This document shows, one piece after another, positions 25,311-33,087 of a stretch of DNA of 64,000 nucleotides. The DNA is from DATMGU01 sp035555315 (GTDB lineage Bacteria > Pseudomonadota > Alphaproteobacteria > ATCC43930 > CGMCC-115725): NCBI GenBank assembly GCA_035555315.1, contig DATMGU010000133.1, forward strand, positions 62,001 through 126,000, in the 5' to 3' direction. Under the pieces are notes generated by a model that was given only the letters and a program-made list of their open reading frames with translations, did not search any database and had not been told where the DNA came from. Position numbers and translations under genes: made by a program. Numbering within the stretch: position 1 is the stretch's first letter; the number at the start of each line of letters is the position of its first letter.

Positions 25311-26330
25311 ATGCTTGACTATTCCTCCCCCTACCCCGGTGTCAGCGTGGTGACGCCGTCGCCGGAATTTTTCGACCTGCTGGAAGGTTCGGTCGCGGAT
25401 CTGGATCGTGTCGTAGCAGCGCCCAACGCCGAGGCCCATACGCTCGGGGCCGAGTTGCTCGCCCGGCTGCCCGCCGCGACGCGGTCCATGGTGTCCCGCA
25501 GTTCGACCTATGAAGCCGATCCGATCATCCTGTTCAAAGGCTTGCCGATCGACGGCGCCATTCCGCCGACGCCGCTCGACGGCGTCAACGATCCACGATC
25601 CTTGCCCCGCGCCGTGACCACCATGTTGACGATGGCCGGGTCGCTTGGTCTATCGCTGATCGCCTACCGAACGATGCTGAACTGGGCTTGGATCCGCAGC
25701 ATCTCGCCCACGGCGGGACATACCGAAAAGCGGGGATCCTACGGCTCGCGGCGGTCTCTGCCGCTGCATAGCGAAGTCAGCCAGGCCAGCTTGCCGGGCG
25801 AGACCGGCACCGGCGTGTCGCCCTCGCCGGATTACCTGGTGCTTTACTGCCTGCGCAACAATGAACGCGCGCCGACCACCTTCTGCCTGATTCCGGAGGT
25901 GTTGGCCCGCCTTCCCGAGGATGCCGTGGCGGCATTGCGGCGGCCGGAGTTCTCGATTGCCGGCGGCGATTCGTTCGCGCCGTCCAATGTGCTCGAAGAC
26001 GTGGCGCTGCTGCGGACTTGCCCGCGGACCGGCGGCTTGCAGTTCCGCTACAACGGAACCGGCATCAAGGCGCAGACGCCCGCCGCCGCCGCCGCCCTGG
26101 AGCAGCTGGAGGATCTGTTGGTCGATCCGGCGCTGGTCCGCTCGGTGATCCTCGAACCGGGCGACATGCTGCTGCTCGAAAACCGGCGCACGGTGCATGG
26201 CCGCGATCCCTTCGAACCCCGCTTTGATGGAACGGATCGCTGGTTGCTGCGGCTCTATACGGTCAACCAGGCGACGTTCGGCGAAGGCGTCGCCGAGGAC
26301 CCGAGCTCGCCGAATCTCTGGTACGTGTGA
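25311..26330 (+). CDS. Fe(II)/2-oxoglutarate-dependent oxygenase, AsnO/VioC (clavaminate synthase-like) family
   Basis: 339 aa, the normal length for this group. The iron triad is the HxE...H form that marks the clavaminate-synthase-like amino-acid hydroxylases: His153 and Glu155 in PLHSEVS and His296 in RRTVHGRDPF. Arg310 or Arg314 (DGTDRWLLRL) is placed to bind 2-oxoglutarate. SPDYLVLYCLR and ILEPGDMLLLENRR match the core of asparagine oxygenase AsnO and arginine hydroxylase VioC. These enzymes hydroxylate free amino acids at an sp3 carbon, often for peptide antibiotics or toxins. The substrate is unknown. Its place behind a homocitrate synthase hints at a chain-extended diacid or amino acid. 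Confidence 0.85.
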   Translation: MLDYSSPYPGVSVVTPSPEFFDLLEGSVADLDRVVAAPNAEAHTLGAELLARLPAATRSMVSRSSTYEADPIILFKGLPIDGAIPPTPLDGVNDPRSLPRAVTTMLTMAGSLGLSLIAYRTMLNWAWIRSISPTAGHTEKRGSYGSRRSLPLHSEVSQASLPGETGTGVSPSPDYLVLYCLRNNERAPTTFCLIPEVLARLPEDAVAALRRPEFSIAGGDSFAPSNVLEDVALLRTCPRTGGLQFRYNGTGIKAQTPAAAAALEQLEDLLVDPALVRSVILEPGDMLLLENRRTVHGRDPFEPRFDGTDRWLLRLYTVNQATFGEGVAEDPSSPNLWYV

Positions 26331-26359
26331 CCGGGAGAGTTACGCTTCAGCCTGGGTGA

Positions 26360-26389
26360 TCCCATCGGATCTTGTTGCATCCGATGGGA
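26360..26389. terminator. Strong hairpin between the convergent oxygenase and marR genes
   Basis: Perfect 11-bp arms TCCCATCGGAT (26360-26370) and ATCCGATGGGA (26379-26389) flank an 8-base loop. There is no T run, but the site between two convergent genes fits a bidirectional terminator. Confidence 0.6.
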
Positions 26390-26416
26390 GCCTCCCGATC
26401 AGGCACCAATGCCTTC

Positions 26417-26848
26417 TCACGCTTGGACCCTGACCAGATCGAGCAGAAGTTTCTGCAGTTCCTCGGCTTTGCCGTTTTCCAACCGCTTGATGATTTGACG
26501 TTGTTGGTCACCGACCAGACCGCCCAGGCGCTCGTGCAGGGCGATACCCTTTGTCGCGAGGCAAATGAGCACCTTTCGGCGGTCTTTCGGATCGGGAGCG
26601 CGATAGACGAGTCCGTCCGCGACCATCCTGTCGATGATCTTCGTCAACGTCGTCGATTCGACCAGAACTTGCGTGGCGAGATCGCCCATCGACTGGCCGT
26701 TCTGTGACGTGAGGGCACCCAGGATCCGAAATTGCTGGATGGGGATACCGTCCGGGCGGAGCTTTTCCTCAAGCTCCTCCTCAAGCCGCCGATTTACGCT
26801 GGCGATGAGATATGCCAGGTGATCTTCCATCCCATTGAAGCGTGACAC
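26417..26848 (-). CDS. MarR-family transcriptional regulator
   Basis: 143 aa. A winged helix-turn-helix occupies about residues 38-100, with ALTSQNGQSMGDLATQVLVESTTLTKIIDRMVADGLV followed by the wing signature DPKDRRKVLI. The longest frame starts with a GTG at 26848; the ATG at 26830 is an alternative and neither has a strong ribosome site. An 18-bp palindrome lies 22 bp upstream. The gene is divergent from the amide locus and convergent with the oxygenase cassette, so the palindrome probably controls marR and the rightward amide genes. The effector is unknown. Confidence 0.9.
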   Translation of the reverse strand: MSRFNGMEDHLAYLIASVNRRLEEELEEKLRPDGIPIQQFRILGALTSQNGQSMGDLATQVLVESTTLTKIIDRMVADGLVYRAPDPKDRRKVLICLATKGIALHERLGGLVGDQQRQIIKRLENGKAEELQKLLLDLVRVQA

Positions 26849-26870
26849 GACTGAACGTCTCGATTTTCAA

Positions 26871-26888
26871 TATCCGAAGTTTCAGATA
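26871..26888. promoter_or_regulatory. MarR-type operator palindrome
   Basis: TATCCGAAGTTTCAGATA has arms TATCnGAA/TTCnGATA around GT, with one mismatched pair plus the two-base centre. Length and position just before a marR start are typical of MarR binding sites. The 275 bp divergent spacer to the amide-sensor gene holds no other clear palindrome. Confidence 0.6.
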
Positions 26889-27123
26889 ACTAGCCGAGTT
26901 TCGCTGGCGCCTTCAAGCAAAAGGGACGGGCTTCGGAACGATTGCCCGCGGATCGCGGTGCGACCCGCCTTTCCGCCCACCGCCGCGCGGACGCCCCGTT
27001 CTATGGCGTGAATTATGCACTCAGCTTGTCTTTAGGCGCCGCTTGTCTGGAGACCGTTGTCGCGCCGGGGTTCGAAGTGAGGTCCAACATCGGGCATCCA
27101 ATGTTGCGTCGAGATCGGCCGCT

Positions 27124-28167
27124 ATGACCAAGATCGCCTTGCTCGTCGCGCGGGAGGGGCCGGCGGGCATCTGGGCGCCGTCCGGCGAAGCATGCGCCAT
27201 TCTCGCTGTCGCCGAAATCAACGCCGCCGGGGGCTTGCTCGGACAATCCGTCGACCTGATCGTCGCCGATGCCGGTGCCACGGCCGCGACCGCCGCCGAG
27301 GCGGCGGCCGCCGTCATCGAGGTGGATGGCGCGGATGCCGTCGTGGCCATGCTGCCGAGCTTCGCCCGATACCCGGTGTCGCGGGCCCTGCGTGGCCGCG
27401 CACCCTACGTCTATACGCCACAGTTCGAGGGACATGAGAGCGATCCCGATGTGCTCACCGTCGGCGAGACCGCGGACGAGCTGCTCCGACCCGGCATCGC
27501 CTGGCTGACCGAACGCAAAGCCGCGAGCCGCTACTACCTCGTCGGCAACGATTATATCTGGCCGCGCGTCACCTTCGCCGCGGCGCGCGGCATCATCCGG
27601 GAGATGGGCGGTCAGGTGGTCGGCGAGCGGCTGCTGCCTTTCGGCTTCACCGATTATGATCAAATCTTCCAGGAGATCCGCCAGGCACGTCCGGATGTCG
27701 TCATGCCCTATCTATTGGGATATGAGGCGATGGGCTTCAACCGGGCCTTCGCGGAAGCGGGGCTCGCCCGGCACATGTTGCGCTTTACCTCCGCGATCGA
27801 CGAGACGATCCTCTATGCGCTCGGTGCGAACTGCACCGAAAACCTCTTCGTGACCTCGGCCTATTTCTCCTCGCTGCGCTCCCACAACAACGCCGCCTTT
27901 CTCGAGCGCTACCACAGCTTGTTCGGCGATACGCCGCCGCCCTCCAACGGGTTCGGCCAGTCCTGCTATGAAGGCATCCATTGTCTCGCAGGGCTGGTTT
28001 CCGCGACCGGCGCGCTGCGTCCTCGGGACCTGCGCGGGCGAATCGGCCGGGCGGTTCAGGGACGCACCGCGCGCGGGTTCGAGAACCTCACCGTCGCCGG
28101 CATCAGTCGCCCGATCCATTTGGCGACGGCCGACGGTCATGAGTTCGAGATGATAGAGCAGCGCTGA
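27124..28167 (+). CDS. AmiC-like cytosolic amide-binding protein (periplasmic-binding fold without signal peptide)
   Basis: 347 aa from the ATG at 27124; the frame is open to 27043. It opens directly with the first beta strand (KIALLVAREGPAGIWAPS), so it has no export signal. GNDYIWPRVTF near residue 143 matches the GSDYIYPR segment of AmiC, the amide sensor of the Pseudomonas amidase operon. PSNGFGQSCYEGIH later matches the family C-terminal lobe. AmiC works by sequestering the antiterminator AmiR, but no ANTAR-type protein is encoded nearby. The protein may act through another partner or as a cytoplasmic buffer. It heads the importer genes on the same strand (142 bp before the binding protein). 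Confidence 0.8.
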   Translation: MTKIALLVAREGPAGIWAPSGEACAILAVAEINAAGGLLGQSVDLIVADAGATAATAAEAAAAVIEVDGADAVVAMLPSFARYPVSRALRGRAPYVYTPQFEGHESDPDVLTVGETADELLRPGIAWLTERKAASRYYLVGNDYIWPRVTFAAARGIIREMGGQVVGERLLPFGFTDYDQIFQEIRQARPDVVMPYLLGYEAMGFNRAFAEAGLARHMLRFTSAIDETILYALGANCTENLFVTSAYFSSLRSHNNAAFLERYHSLFGDTPPPSNGFGQSCYEGIHCLAGLVSATGALRPRDLRGRIGRAVQGRTARGFENLTVAGISRPIHLATADGHEFEMIEQR

Positions 28168-28207
28168 ACGGCGCCGTTTGGAGGCGTCGCGACCAATCAG
28201 GCGCGTT

Positions 28208-28235
28208 CCGGCGCAAAAATGCCGGCGCAAAAATG
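28208..28235. repeat. Tandem 14-bp direct repeat before the amide-binding protein gene
   Basis: Two exact, abutting copies of CCGGCGCAAAAATG occupy 28208-28221 and 28222-28235, about 75 bp before the next ATG. Abutting identical units suggest side-by-side regulator binding or a translation-related element. Confidence 0.55.
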
Positions 28236-28309
28236 ATTGCAATTTCATATACCGCACTTTCATACTTCCGCGGTGGCACAATGGCGCCGAGTTTGGTGAG
28301 GGACAGTTC

Positions 28310-29548
28310 ATGCGGATATCGCGGCGCAGCTTCGTCAAGACGACGGTTTACGGATCGGCCGCGGCGTTCGCAGCACCGGCGATCCTATCCGAAGGTGCGC
28401 TCGGCGCCGATGCACCGATCCTTGTCGGCAGCCTTCATGACCAATCCGGGCCGATCGCCGCGTCGGGTGCGCCGATGGTCGACAGCCTGATCGTGGGCAT
28501 CGACGAAATAAACGCGGCGGGCGGCCTCCTCGGCCGGCCGCTCAAGCTCGTCCACTACGACACCCAGTCGAATATCCAGATGTACTCGCAATATGCGCAG
28601 CAGCTGGCACTGAAGGATAAGGTCGCCGTCATCCATGGCGGCATCACCTCGGCCTCCCGCGAGGCGGTCCGGCCGACCTTCGACCGGTTCAAGGTGCTCT
28701 ATTTCTACAATACGCTCTACGAGGGCGGCGTTTGCGACCGCAACACCTTCTGTACCGGAACGACGCCCGCGCAGACCGTGGAGAAGCTGGTCCCCTATGC
28801 GATGAAGAAGTCGGGGAAAAAAGCCTACATCATCGCGGCCGACTACAATTACGGCCAGATCACCGCCAAATGGATGACGAAATACGTCAAGGACAATGGC
28901 GGCGAGGTGCTGGCGGTCGACTTCTTTCCCCTCGACGTGACCAATTTCGGACCGACCATCAGCAAGATCCAGGCGGCGAAACCCGATCTCGTGCTGTCGG
29001 CGCTGGTGGGCGGCAACCATACGTCGTTCTATCGGCAATGGACCTCGGCCGGTATGAAGACGCAGATTCCCATCGCGTCCACCACCTTCGGCCTGGTCAA
29101 CGAGCCCTCCACGCTCGACGCGACGGAGAGTGACGGCGTGCTCGGCGCGTATGGCTATTTCGAGGAGCTGACGACACCGGCGAGCACGGCCTACGTCAAG
29201 AAGATCAAAGCCAAGTTCCCGGACGTTCCCTATATCAGCGAACTTGCCGCGGCGACCTACGAGGGGTTCTATTTATGGGCCGCCGGCGTGAAAGCCGCCG
29301 GCTCGATCGACCGGCAGAAGGTGATCGAGGCGCTTGAGGGCGGCATCTCGTTCGACGGGCCGAGCGGCAAGGTCGTGATCGACCATCCGACCCACCACGC
29401 GATCCGCAATGCCTATCTGGCCGATGTCAAAGACAAGAAATGGTCGGTGCTGGAGACGTATTCTCAACAGAAGCCGCTCGATACGGCCGGTGTCTGCGAC
29501 CTCGTGAAGAATCCCGCCGAGAATCAGCAATACGTGATCAAGATCTGA
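28310..29548 (+). CDS. ABC transporter substrate-binding protein, UrtA/FmdD-like (urea or short-chain amides)
   Basis: 412 aa from the ATG at 28310 with GAGGG nine bases upstream. The N-terminus RRSFVKTTVYGSAAAFAAP carries a twin-arginine (Tat) signal, a feature seen in UrtA proteins. The mature protein has the branched-chain amino-acid/urea PBP type I fold. NTLYEGGVCDRNTFCTGTTPAQTVEKLVPY and the later ADYNYGQITAKW correspond to the UrtA/FmdD ligand-binding core. With a signature amidase at the end of the same run of genes, a short aliphatic or aromatic amide is a better candidate ligand than urea. No urease genes are present. Confidence 0.88.
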   Translation: MRISRRSFVKTTVYGSAAAFAAPAILSEGALGADAPILVGSLHDQSGPIAASGAPMVDSLIVGIDEINAAGGLLGRPLKLVHYDTQSNIQMYSQYAQQLALKDKVAVIHGGITSASREAVRPTFDRFKVLYFYNTLYEGGVCDRNTFCTGTTPAQTVEKLVPYAMKKSGKKAYIIAADYNYGQITAKWMTKYVKDNGGEVLAVDFFPLDVTNFGPTISKIQAAKPDLVLSALVGGNHTSFYRQWTSAGMKTQIPIASTTFGLVNEPSTLDATESDGVLGAYGYFEELTTPASTAYVKKIKAKFPDVPYISELAAATYEGFYLWAAGVKAAGSIDRQKVIEALEGGISFDGPSGKVVIDHPTHHAIRNAYLADVKDKKWSVLETYSQQKPLDTAGVCDLVKNPAENQQYVIKI

Positions 29549-29666
29549 GGCTGACCCAGAACCTGAGAGAAATCATCGGCGGTCGCCGCCGCCGATGATC
29601 CTTAGCCGACGATCTTAGCCGATGGCCGACACGGCCATCCCCTGCGCAGAAGGGCCGATCCGTTCC

Positions 29667-30533
29667 ATGGAACTTGCGATCATCATCGCGCTCGACGTCC
29701 TCAACGGCGCCGCCTCCCTGGTTCTGCTGTGCCTGGGGCTGGCGGTCATCTTCGGGATGATGCGCATCATCAATCTCGCCCATGGCGAGTTCGTGATGCT
29801 GGGCGCCTACGCGACCGTCATCTCGGCGAATGCGGGGGTCAATATCTGGATCGCCATGCTGGTGGTGGCGCCGGTTTTCGTCGGCATCGTCGGCATCATC
29901 GTCGAACGCTGCCTGATCCGCTTTCTCTACGGTCGCCTCGTCGACACCATGCTGGCAACCTGGGGCTTAAGTCTCTTCATCATCGGGCTGGTGACGACGG
30001 TCTACGGCAACACGATCAAGGGCGTGCCGACGCCGCTTGGCGGCTTTTCGATCGGCGCCTATCGGTCGAGCTATTACACGCTCTTTCTCGTCGCGATGGC
30101 GCTGCTGCTGCTGGCGCTGATCTACGCGGTGCTGCGCTACACGCGGTTCGGTCTCATCTCACGCGCCACCATGCAGAACCCGGGCATGGCCGCGGCGCTC
30201 GGGATCAGCCCCAGCCGGGTCTACATGGCCACCTTCGGCATCGGCGCCGCGATCACCGGGCTCGCCGGCGGCCTGTTGGCGCCGGTCTCCGGCGTGGTGC
30301 CGACGATGGGCGCCGCCTATGTGGCCAAGGCCTTCATCACGGTCGTCGGCGGCGGCTCGGCGATCATCGCCGGCACGGCGTCGGCGTCGATGCTGTTCGG
30401 CTTCATCAATCAGATCGGGGCGTATTTCACGACACCGGTCTTCGGGGAGGTGACCCTGTTCCTCTCCGCGATCATCCTGATCCGGCTGCTGCCGCAAGGC
30501 ATCTCGGGCCGCTTCTTCAAGAGGAACCTGTGA
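29667..30533 (+). CDS. ABC transporter permease, UrtB/LivH-like
   Basis: 288 aa from the ATG at 29667, where the first membrane helix begins as in LivH relatives. An in-frame ATG at 29622 would add 15 polar residues, and neither start has a clear ribosome site. About eight membrane helices are visible. The hallmark FGMMRIINLAHGEFVMLGAY follows helix 1, and a cytoplasmic EAA-like loop (AALGISPSRVYMATFGIGAAITGLAGGL) lies at about 185-212. It pairs with the LivM-like permease, whose ATG overlaps this stop by 3 bp. Confidence 0.9.
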   Translation: MELAIIIALDVLNGAASLVLLCLGLAVIFGMMRIINLAHGEFVMLGAYATVISANAGVNIWIAMLVVAPVFVGIVGIIVERCLIRFLYGRLVDTMLATWGLSLFIIGLVTTVYGNTIKGVPTPLGGFSIGAYRSSYYTLFLVAMALLLLALIYAVLRYTRFGLISRATMQNPGMAAALGISPSRVYMATFGIGAAITGLAGGLLAPVSGVVPTMGAAYVAKAFITVVGGGSAIIAGTASASMLFGFINQIGAYFTTPVFGEVTLFLSAIILIRLLPQGISGRFFKRNL

Positions 30534-31576
30534 TGCCGGCCGTGGTCCGGGGCGCCCTCAACCTCGCGGCATTGGCCCTCGCGGTGATTGTGCTGGTGGC
30601 GTTGCCGGATCTCGTCGAAGTCTTCGATCTCATGCAGATCACGCTGTTCGCGGCGATGGGCGTTCTGGCGCTGAGCCTTGGCTTTATCTGGGGTTTCGGC
30701 GGCATCCTCTCGTTCGGCCAAACGGCCTTCTTCGGCATCGGCGGATATACCTACGCGGTCGCCGCGATCAATCTCGGTGACTCCACCGGGGCCATCGCGC
30801 TGGCGATCTGCGTTCCCGCCATCGTCGCCGGGATGATCGGGTATTTCGCGTTCTATGGACGGATCAGCGACGTCTATCTCGGCGTCATCACGCTGACGGT
30901 CACGCTGATCCTGTTCGATGCCGTGAACTCGACCGCGGGCGACGAATATCGGATCGGCAAGGCCGCCCTCGGCGGCTTCAACGGCATGCCGTCGGTACCG
31001 ACGTTCAACCTGCCGGGCGATCCATCGACCGTGCTCGACCCCACCCAGGGATGGTACGCCACGGGCGGTGCGCTGATCGTCGTCTATGGGCTGCTGCGGC
31101 TCATCCTCGGGAGCCGGTTCGGGCGGATCGCCGTCGCCGTCCGCGAGAACGAGGTGCGCGCCTCCCTGCTGGGCTACGACCCGCGCATCATCCGGCTCGC
31201 GGTCTTCGTGATCGGCGGCGCCATCGCCGGCCTCGGCGGCGCGCTCTACACGAATTGGGGGGCCTTCGTCAGCCCGACCATCTTCAGCCTGTCGCTCTCG
31301 GCGGAGATCATCATCTGGATCACGGTCGGCGGTCTCGGCACCCTGATCGGCCCGGTCATCGGCTGCTTCCTCATCCAGTATCTGACGTCGCAGATCGGCT
31401 CGCAGCAGACCTTCAACTCCAATCTCATTCTGGGGGCGATCCTGATCGCCTTCGTGCTGCTCCTGCCCAAGGGCCTGATCCCGACCCTGCGCGATCTCGT
31501 CATGAAGGCGGCGCGCGCTCTGCCTCGCCGCGGAACGGCCATCGAGGCGAGCGAGAAGCTGGTGGGGGCAAAGTGA
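30533..31576 (+). CDS. ABC transporter permease, UrtC/LivM-like
   Basis: 347 aa. Its ATG at 30533 shares bases with the preceding stop. The N-terminal helices lead to GFGGILSFGQTAFFGIGGYTY, the LivM family signature (residues 59-79). The loop VRENEVRASLLGYDPRIIRLAVFVIGGAIAGLGGAL at about 203-238 is the ATPase-coupling segment. About nine to ten membrane helices are predicted. A periplasmic insertion around residues 135-165 (STAGDEYRIGKAALGGFNG) is also seen in UrtC. The stop overlaps the next start. Confidence 0.9.
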   Translation: MPAVVRGALNLAALALAVIVLVALPDLVEVFDLMQITLFAAMGVLALSLGFIWGFGGILSFGQTAFFGIGGYTYAVAAINLGDSTGAIALAICVPAIVAGMIGYFAFYGRISDVYLGVITLTVTLILFDAVNSTAGDEYRIGKAALGGFNGMPSVPTFNLPGDPSTVLDPTQGWYATGGALIVVYGLLRLILGSRFGRIAVAVRENEVRASLLGYDPRIIRLAVFVIGGAIAGLGGALYTNWGAFVSPTIFSLSLSAEIIIWITVGGLGTLIGPVIGCFLIQYLTSQIGSQQTFNSNLILGAILIAFVLLLPKGLIPTLRDLVMKAARALPRRGTAIEASEKLVGAK

Positions 31577-32304
31577 TGGCCGAGCCGGTCCCGCTTCTGC
31601 GGACGAAAAACCTGACCATGCGGTTTGGCGGCGTCGTCGCCTCCAACAATGTCGATTTCACGCTGGGCGAGGTGGAACTGCGCTGCCTGATCGGCCCCAA
31701 CGGCGCGGGTAAGAGCACGTTCTTCAAGATGCTGACGGGTCAGCTCGTGCCGAGTTCCGGCACGATCGCCTTTCGCGGTCGGCCGATCGCCGGGGCGGCG
31801 TCCCACGAGATCGCCCGGCTCGGCATCGGCATAAAGACGCAGGTGCCTAACGTCTTCAATGGCTTGCCGGTGCGCGAGAATATCTGGCTCGCGGCCCGGC
31901 GCCGAAACACGCCCACGCAGACGAAACGGCTCGTGGACGAGGTGCTGCACAAGATCCGACTGACGGAGCGTGCCAACGAGCTTGTGGGCTATTTGTCCCA
32001 CGGCCAGCGGCAATGGGTGGAGATCGGCACGGTGCTCGCGGGGGAGCCGGAGCTGATCCTGCTCGACGAGCCCGCGGCCGGCATGACGGACGAGGAAACC
32101 GTCCGCACCGCCGAGATCATCCGCGAGATCAACACGACGCGCGCGCTGATCGTCGTCGAGCACGACATGCAGTTCATCAAGATGATCGCCAAGACCGTGA
32201 CCGTCTTTCACCAAGGCCAGATCCTGATGGAGGACACGATAGACGTCGTCATGCGCGACCAGCGTGTCCGCGACGTCTATCTGGGCAAGAGGATCGCCGC
32301 CTGA
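31576..32304 (+). CDS. ABC transporter ATP-binding protein, UrtD/LivG-like
   Basis: 242 aa. Walker A GPNGAGKST lies near residues 40-48, the signature is LSHGQRQW (the SHGQ form usual in LivG/UrtD rather than SGGQ), Walker B is LILLDEPAAGMT, and the switch His is in VVEHDM. The extended C-terminal region typical of LivG is short. The start overlaps the upstream stop and the stop overlaps the next ATG, so expression is tightly coupled. Confidence 0.92.
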   Translation: MAEPVPLLRTKNLTMRFGGVVASNNVDFTLGEVELRCLIGPNGAGKSTFFKMLTGQLVPSSGTIAFRGRPIAGAASHEIARLGIGIKTQVPNVFNGLPVRENIWLAARRRNTPTQTKRLVDEVLHKIRLTERANELVGYLSHGQRQWVEIGTVLAGEPELILLDEPAAGMTDEETVRTAEIIREINTTRALIVVEHDMQFIKMIAKTVTVFHQGQILMEDTIDVVMRDQRVRDVYLGKRIAA

Positions 32305-32999
32305 TGTTGACCGTCAAAGGCTTGCATGCCGCCTATGGACGCGTGCCGATCCTGATGGGCATCGATTTCTCGCTGGAAGCCGGGGAATATCTCGGCATTC
32401 TCGGTCATAACGGCATGGGCAAGACGACGCTCATGCGGACCCTGATGGGTTCTCTCAAATCGACATCCGGGTCGGTCAGCTTCGACGGTCGGGACATCAC
32501 TCGGCTGGAAACCCATGAACGCTCGAAGCTGGGCATCGGGTTGGTCCCGCAGGGGCGGGAGATCTTTCCCAACCTTACCGTCCATGAAAACCTGCGCGTG
32601 GGGCTTGCCAGCGCGCCGAAGGAAGACCTCACGGTCATCGACCAGATCCTGACCGAGTTTCCACGCCTCCTTCCCCTGCTGGATCGGCGGGGCGGCGCCT
32701 TGTCGGGCGGCGAGCAGCAATTGCTCGCCCTGGCGCGATGCCTGTGCACCAAGCCTCGCCTCATCCTCCTCGATGAGCCGACCGAGGGCATTCAGCCGTC
32801 GATCATCGAGGAAATCGTGGAGACCCTGCTGAGGCTGAAGACGACCCACGGCATCACCATGATCCTGGTGGAACAGAACCTGGACTTCATCACGGCCCTC
32901 TCGCAGAGAATTCTGACGATCCAGAAGGGCCGTATCAGCGGGGAAGTCAAAACCTCCGACCTCGATATCGCAACCTACGTCGGAATGGCCATGACCTGA
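32304..32999 (+). CDS. ABC transporter ATP-binding protein, UrtE/LivF-like
   Basis: 231 aa. Walker A is GHNGMGKTT (residues 34-42), with Met in place of the usual Ala as in many UrtE/LivF proteins. The Q-loop GLVPQGREIFPNLTV, signature LSGGEQQLL, Walker B LILLDEPTEGIQPS and final switch LVEQN are all intact. It forms the ATPase heterodimer with the preceding gene product and completes the importer. The amidase gene starts 88 bp downstream. Confidence 0.92.
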   Translation: MLTVKGLHAAYGRVPILMGIDFSLEAGEYLGILGHNGMGKTTLMRTLMGSLKSTSGSVSFDGRDITRLETHERSKLGIGLVPQGREIFPNLTVHENLRVGLASAPKEDLTVIDQILTEFPRLLPLLDRRGGALSGGEQQLLALARCLCTKPRLILLDEPTEGIQPSIIEEIVETLLRLKTTHGITMILVEQNLDFITALSQRILTIQKGRISGEVKTSDLDIATYVGMAMT

Positions 33000-33087
33000 T
33001 CCAGCCGAACCAAAAGCCGGCTCAGGCCGGCTCGCCCCAGCACGTCGAAAAGTCCCGAATTCCCTCGCATGCGAGAAAGGAAAAGCC

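Noticed and set aside
28310..32999. Urea transport as the function of the Urt-like importer
   Set aside because: No urease or urea-carboxylase genes are present, while an amidase and an AmiC-like protein are, so amide transport is the better reading.
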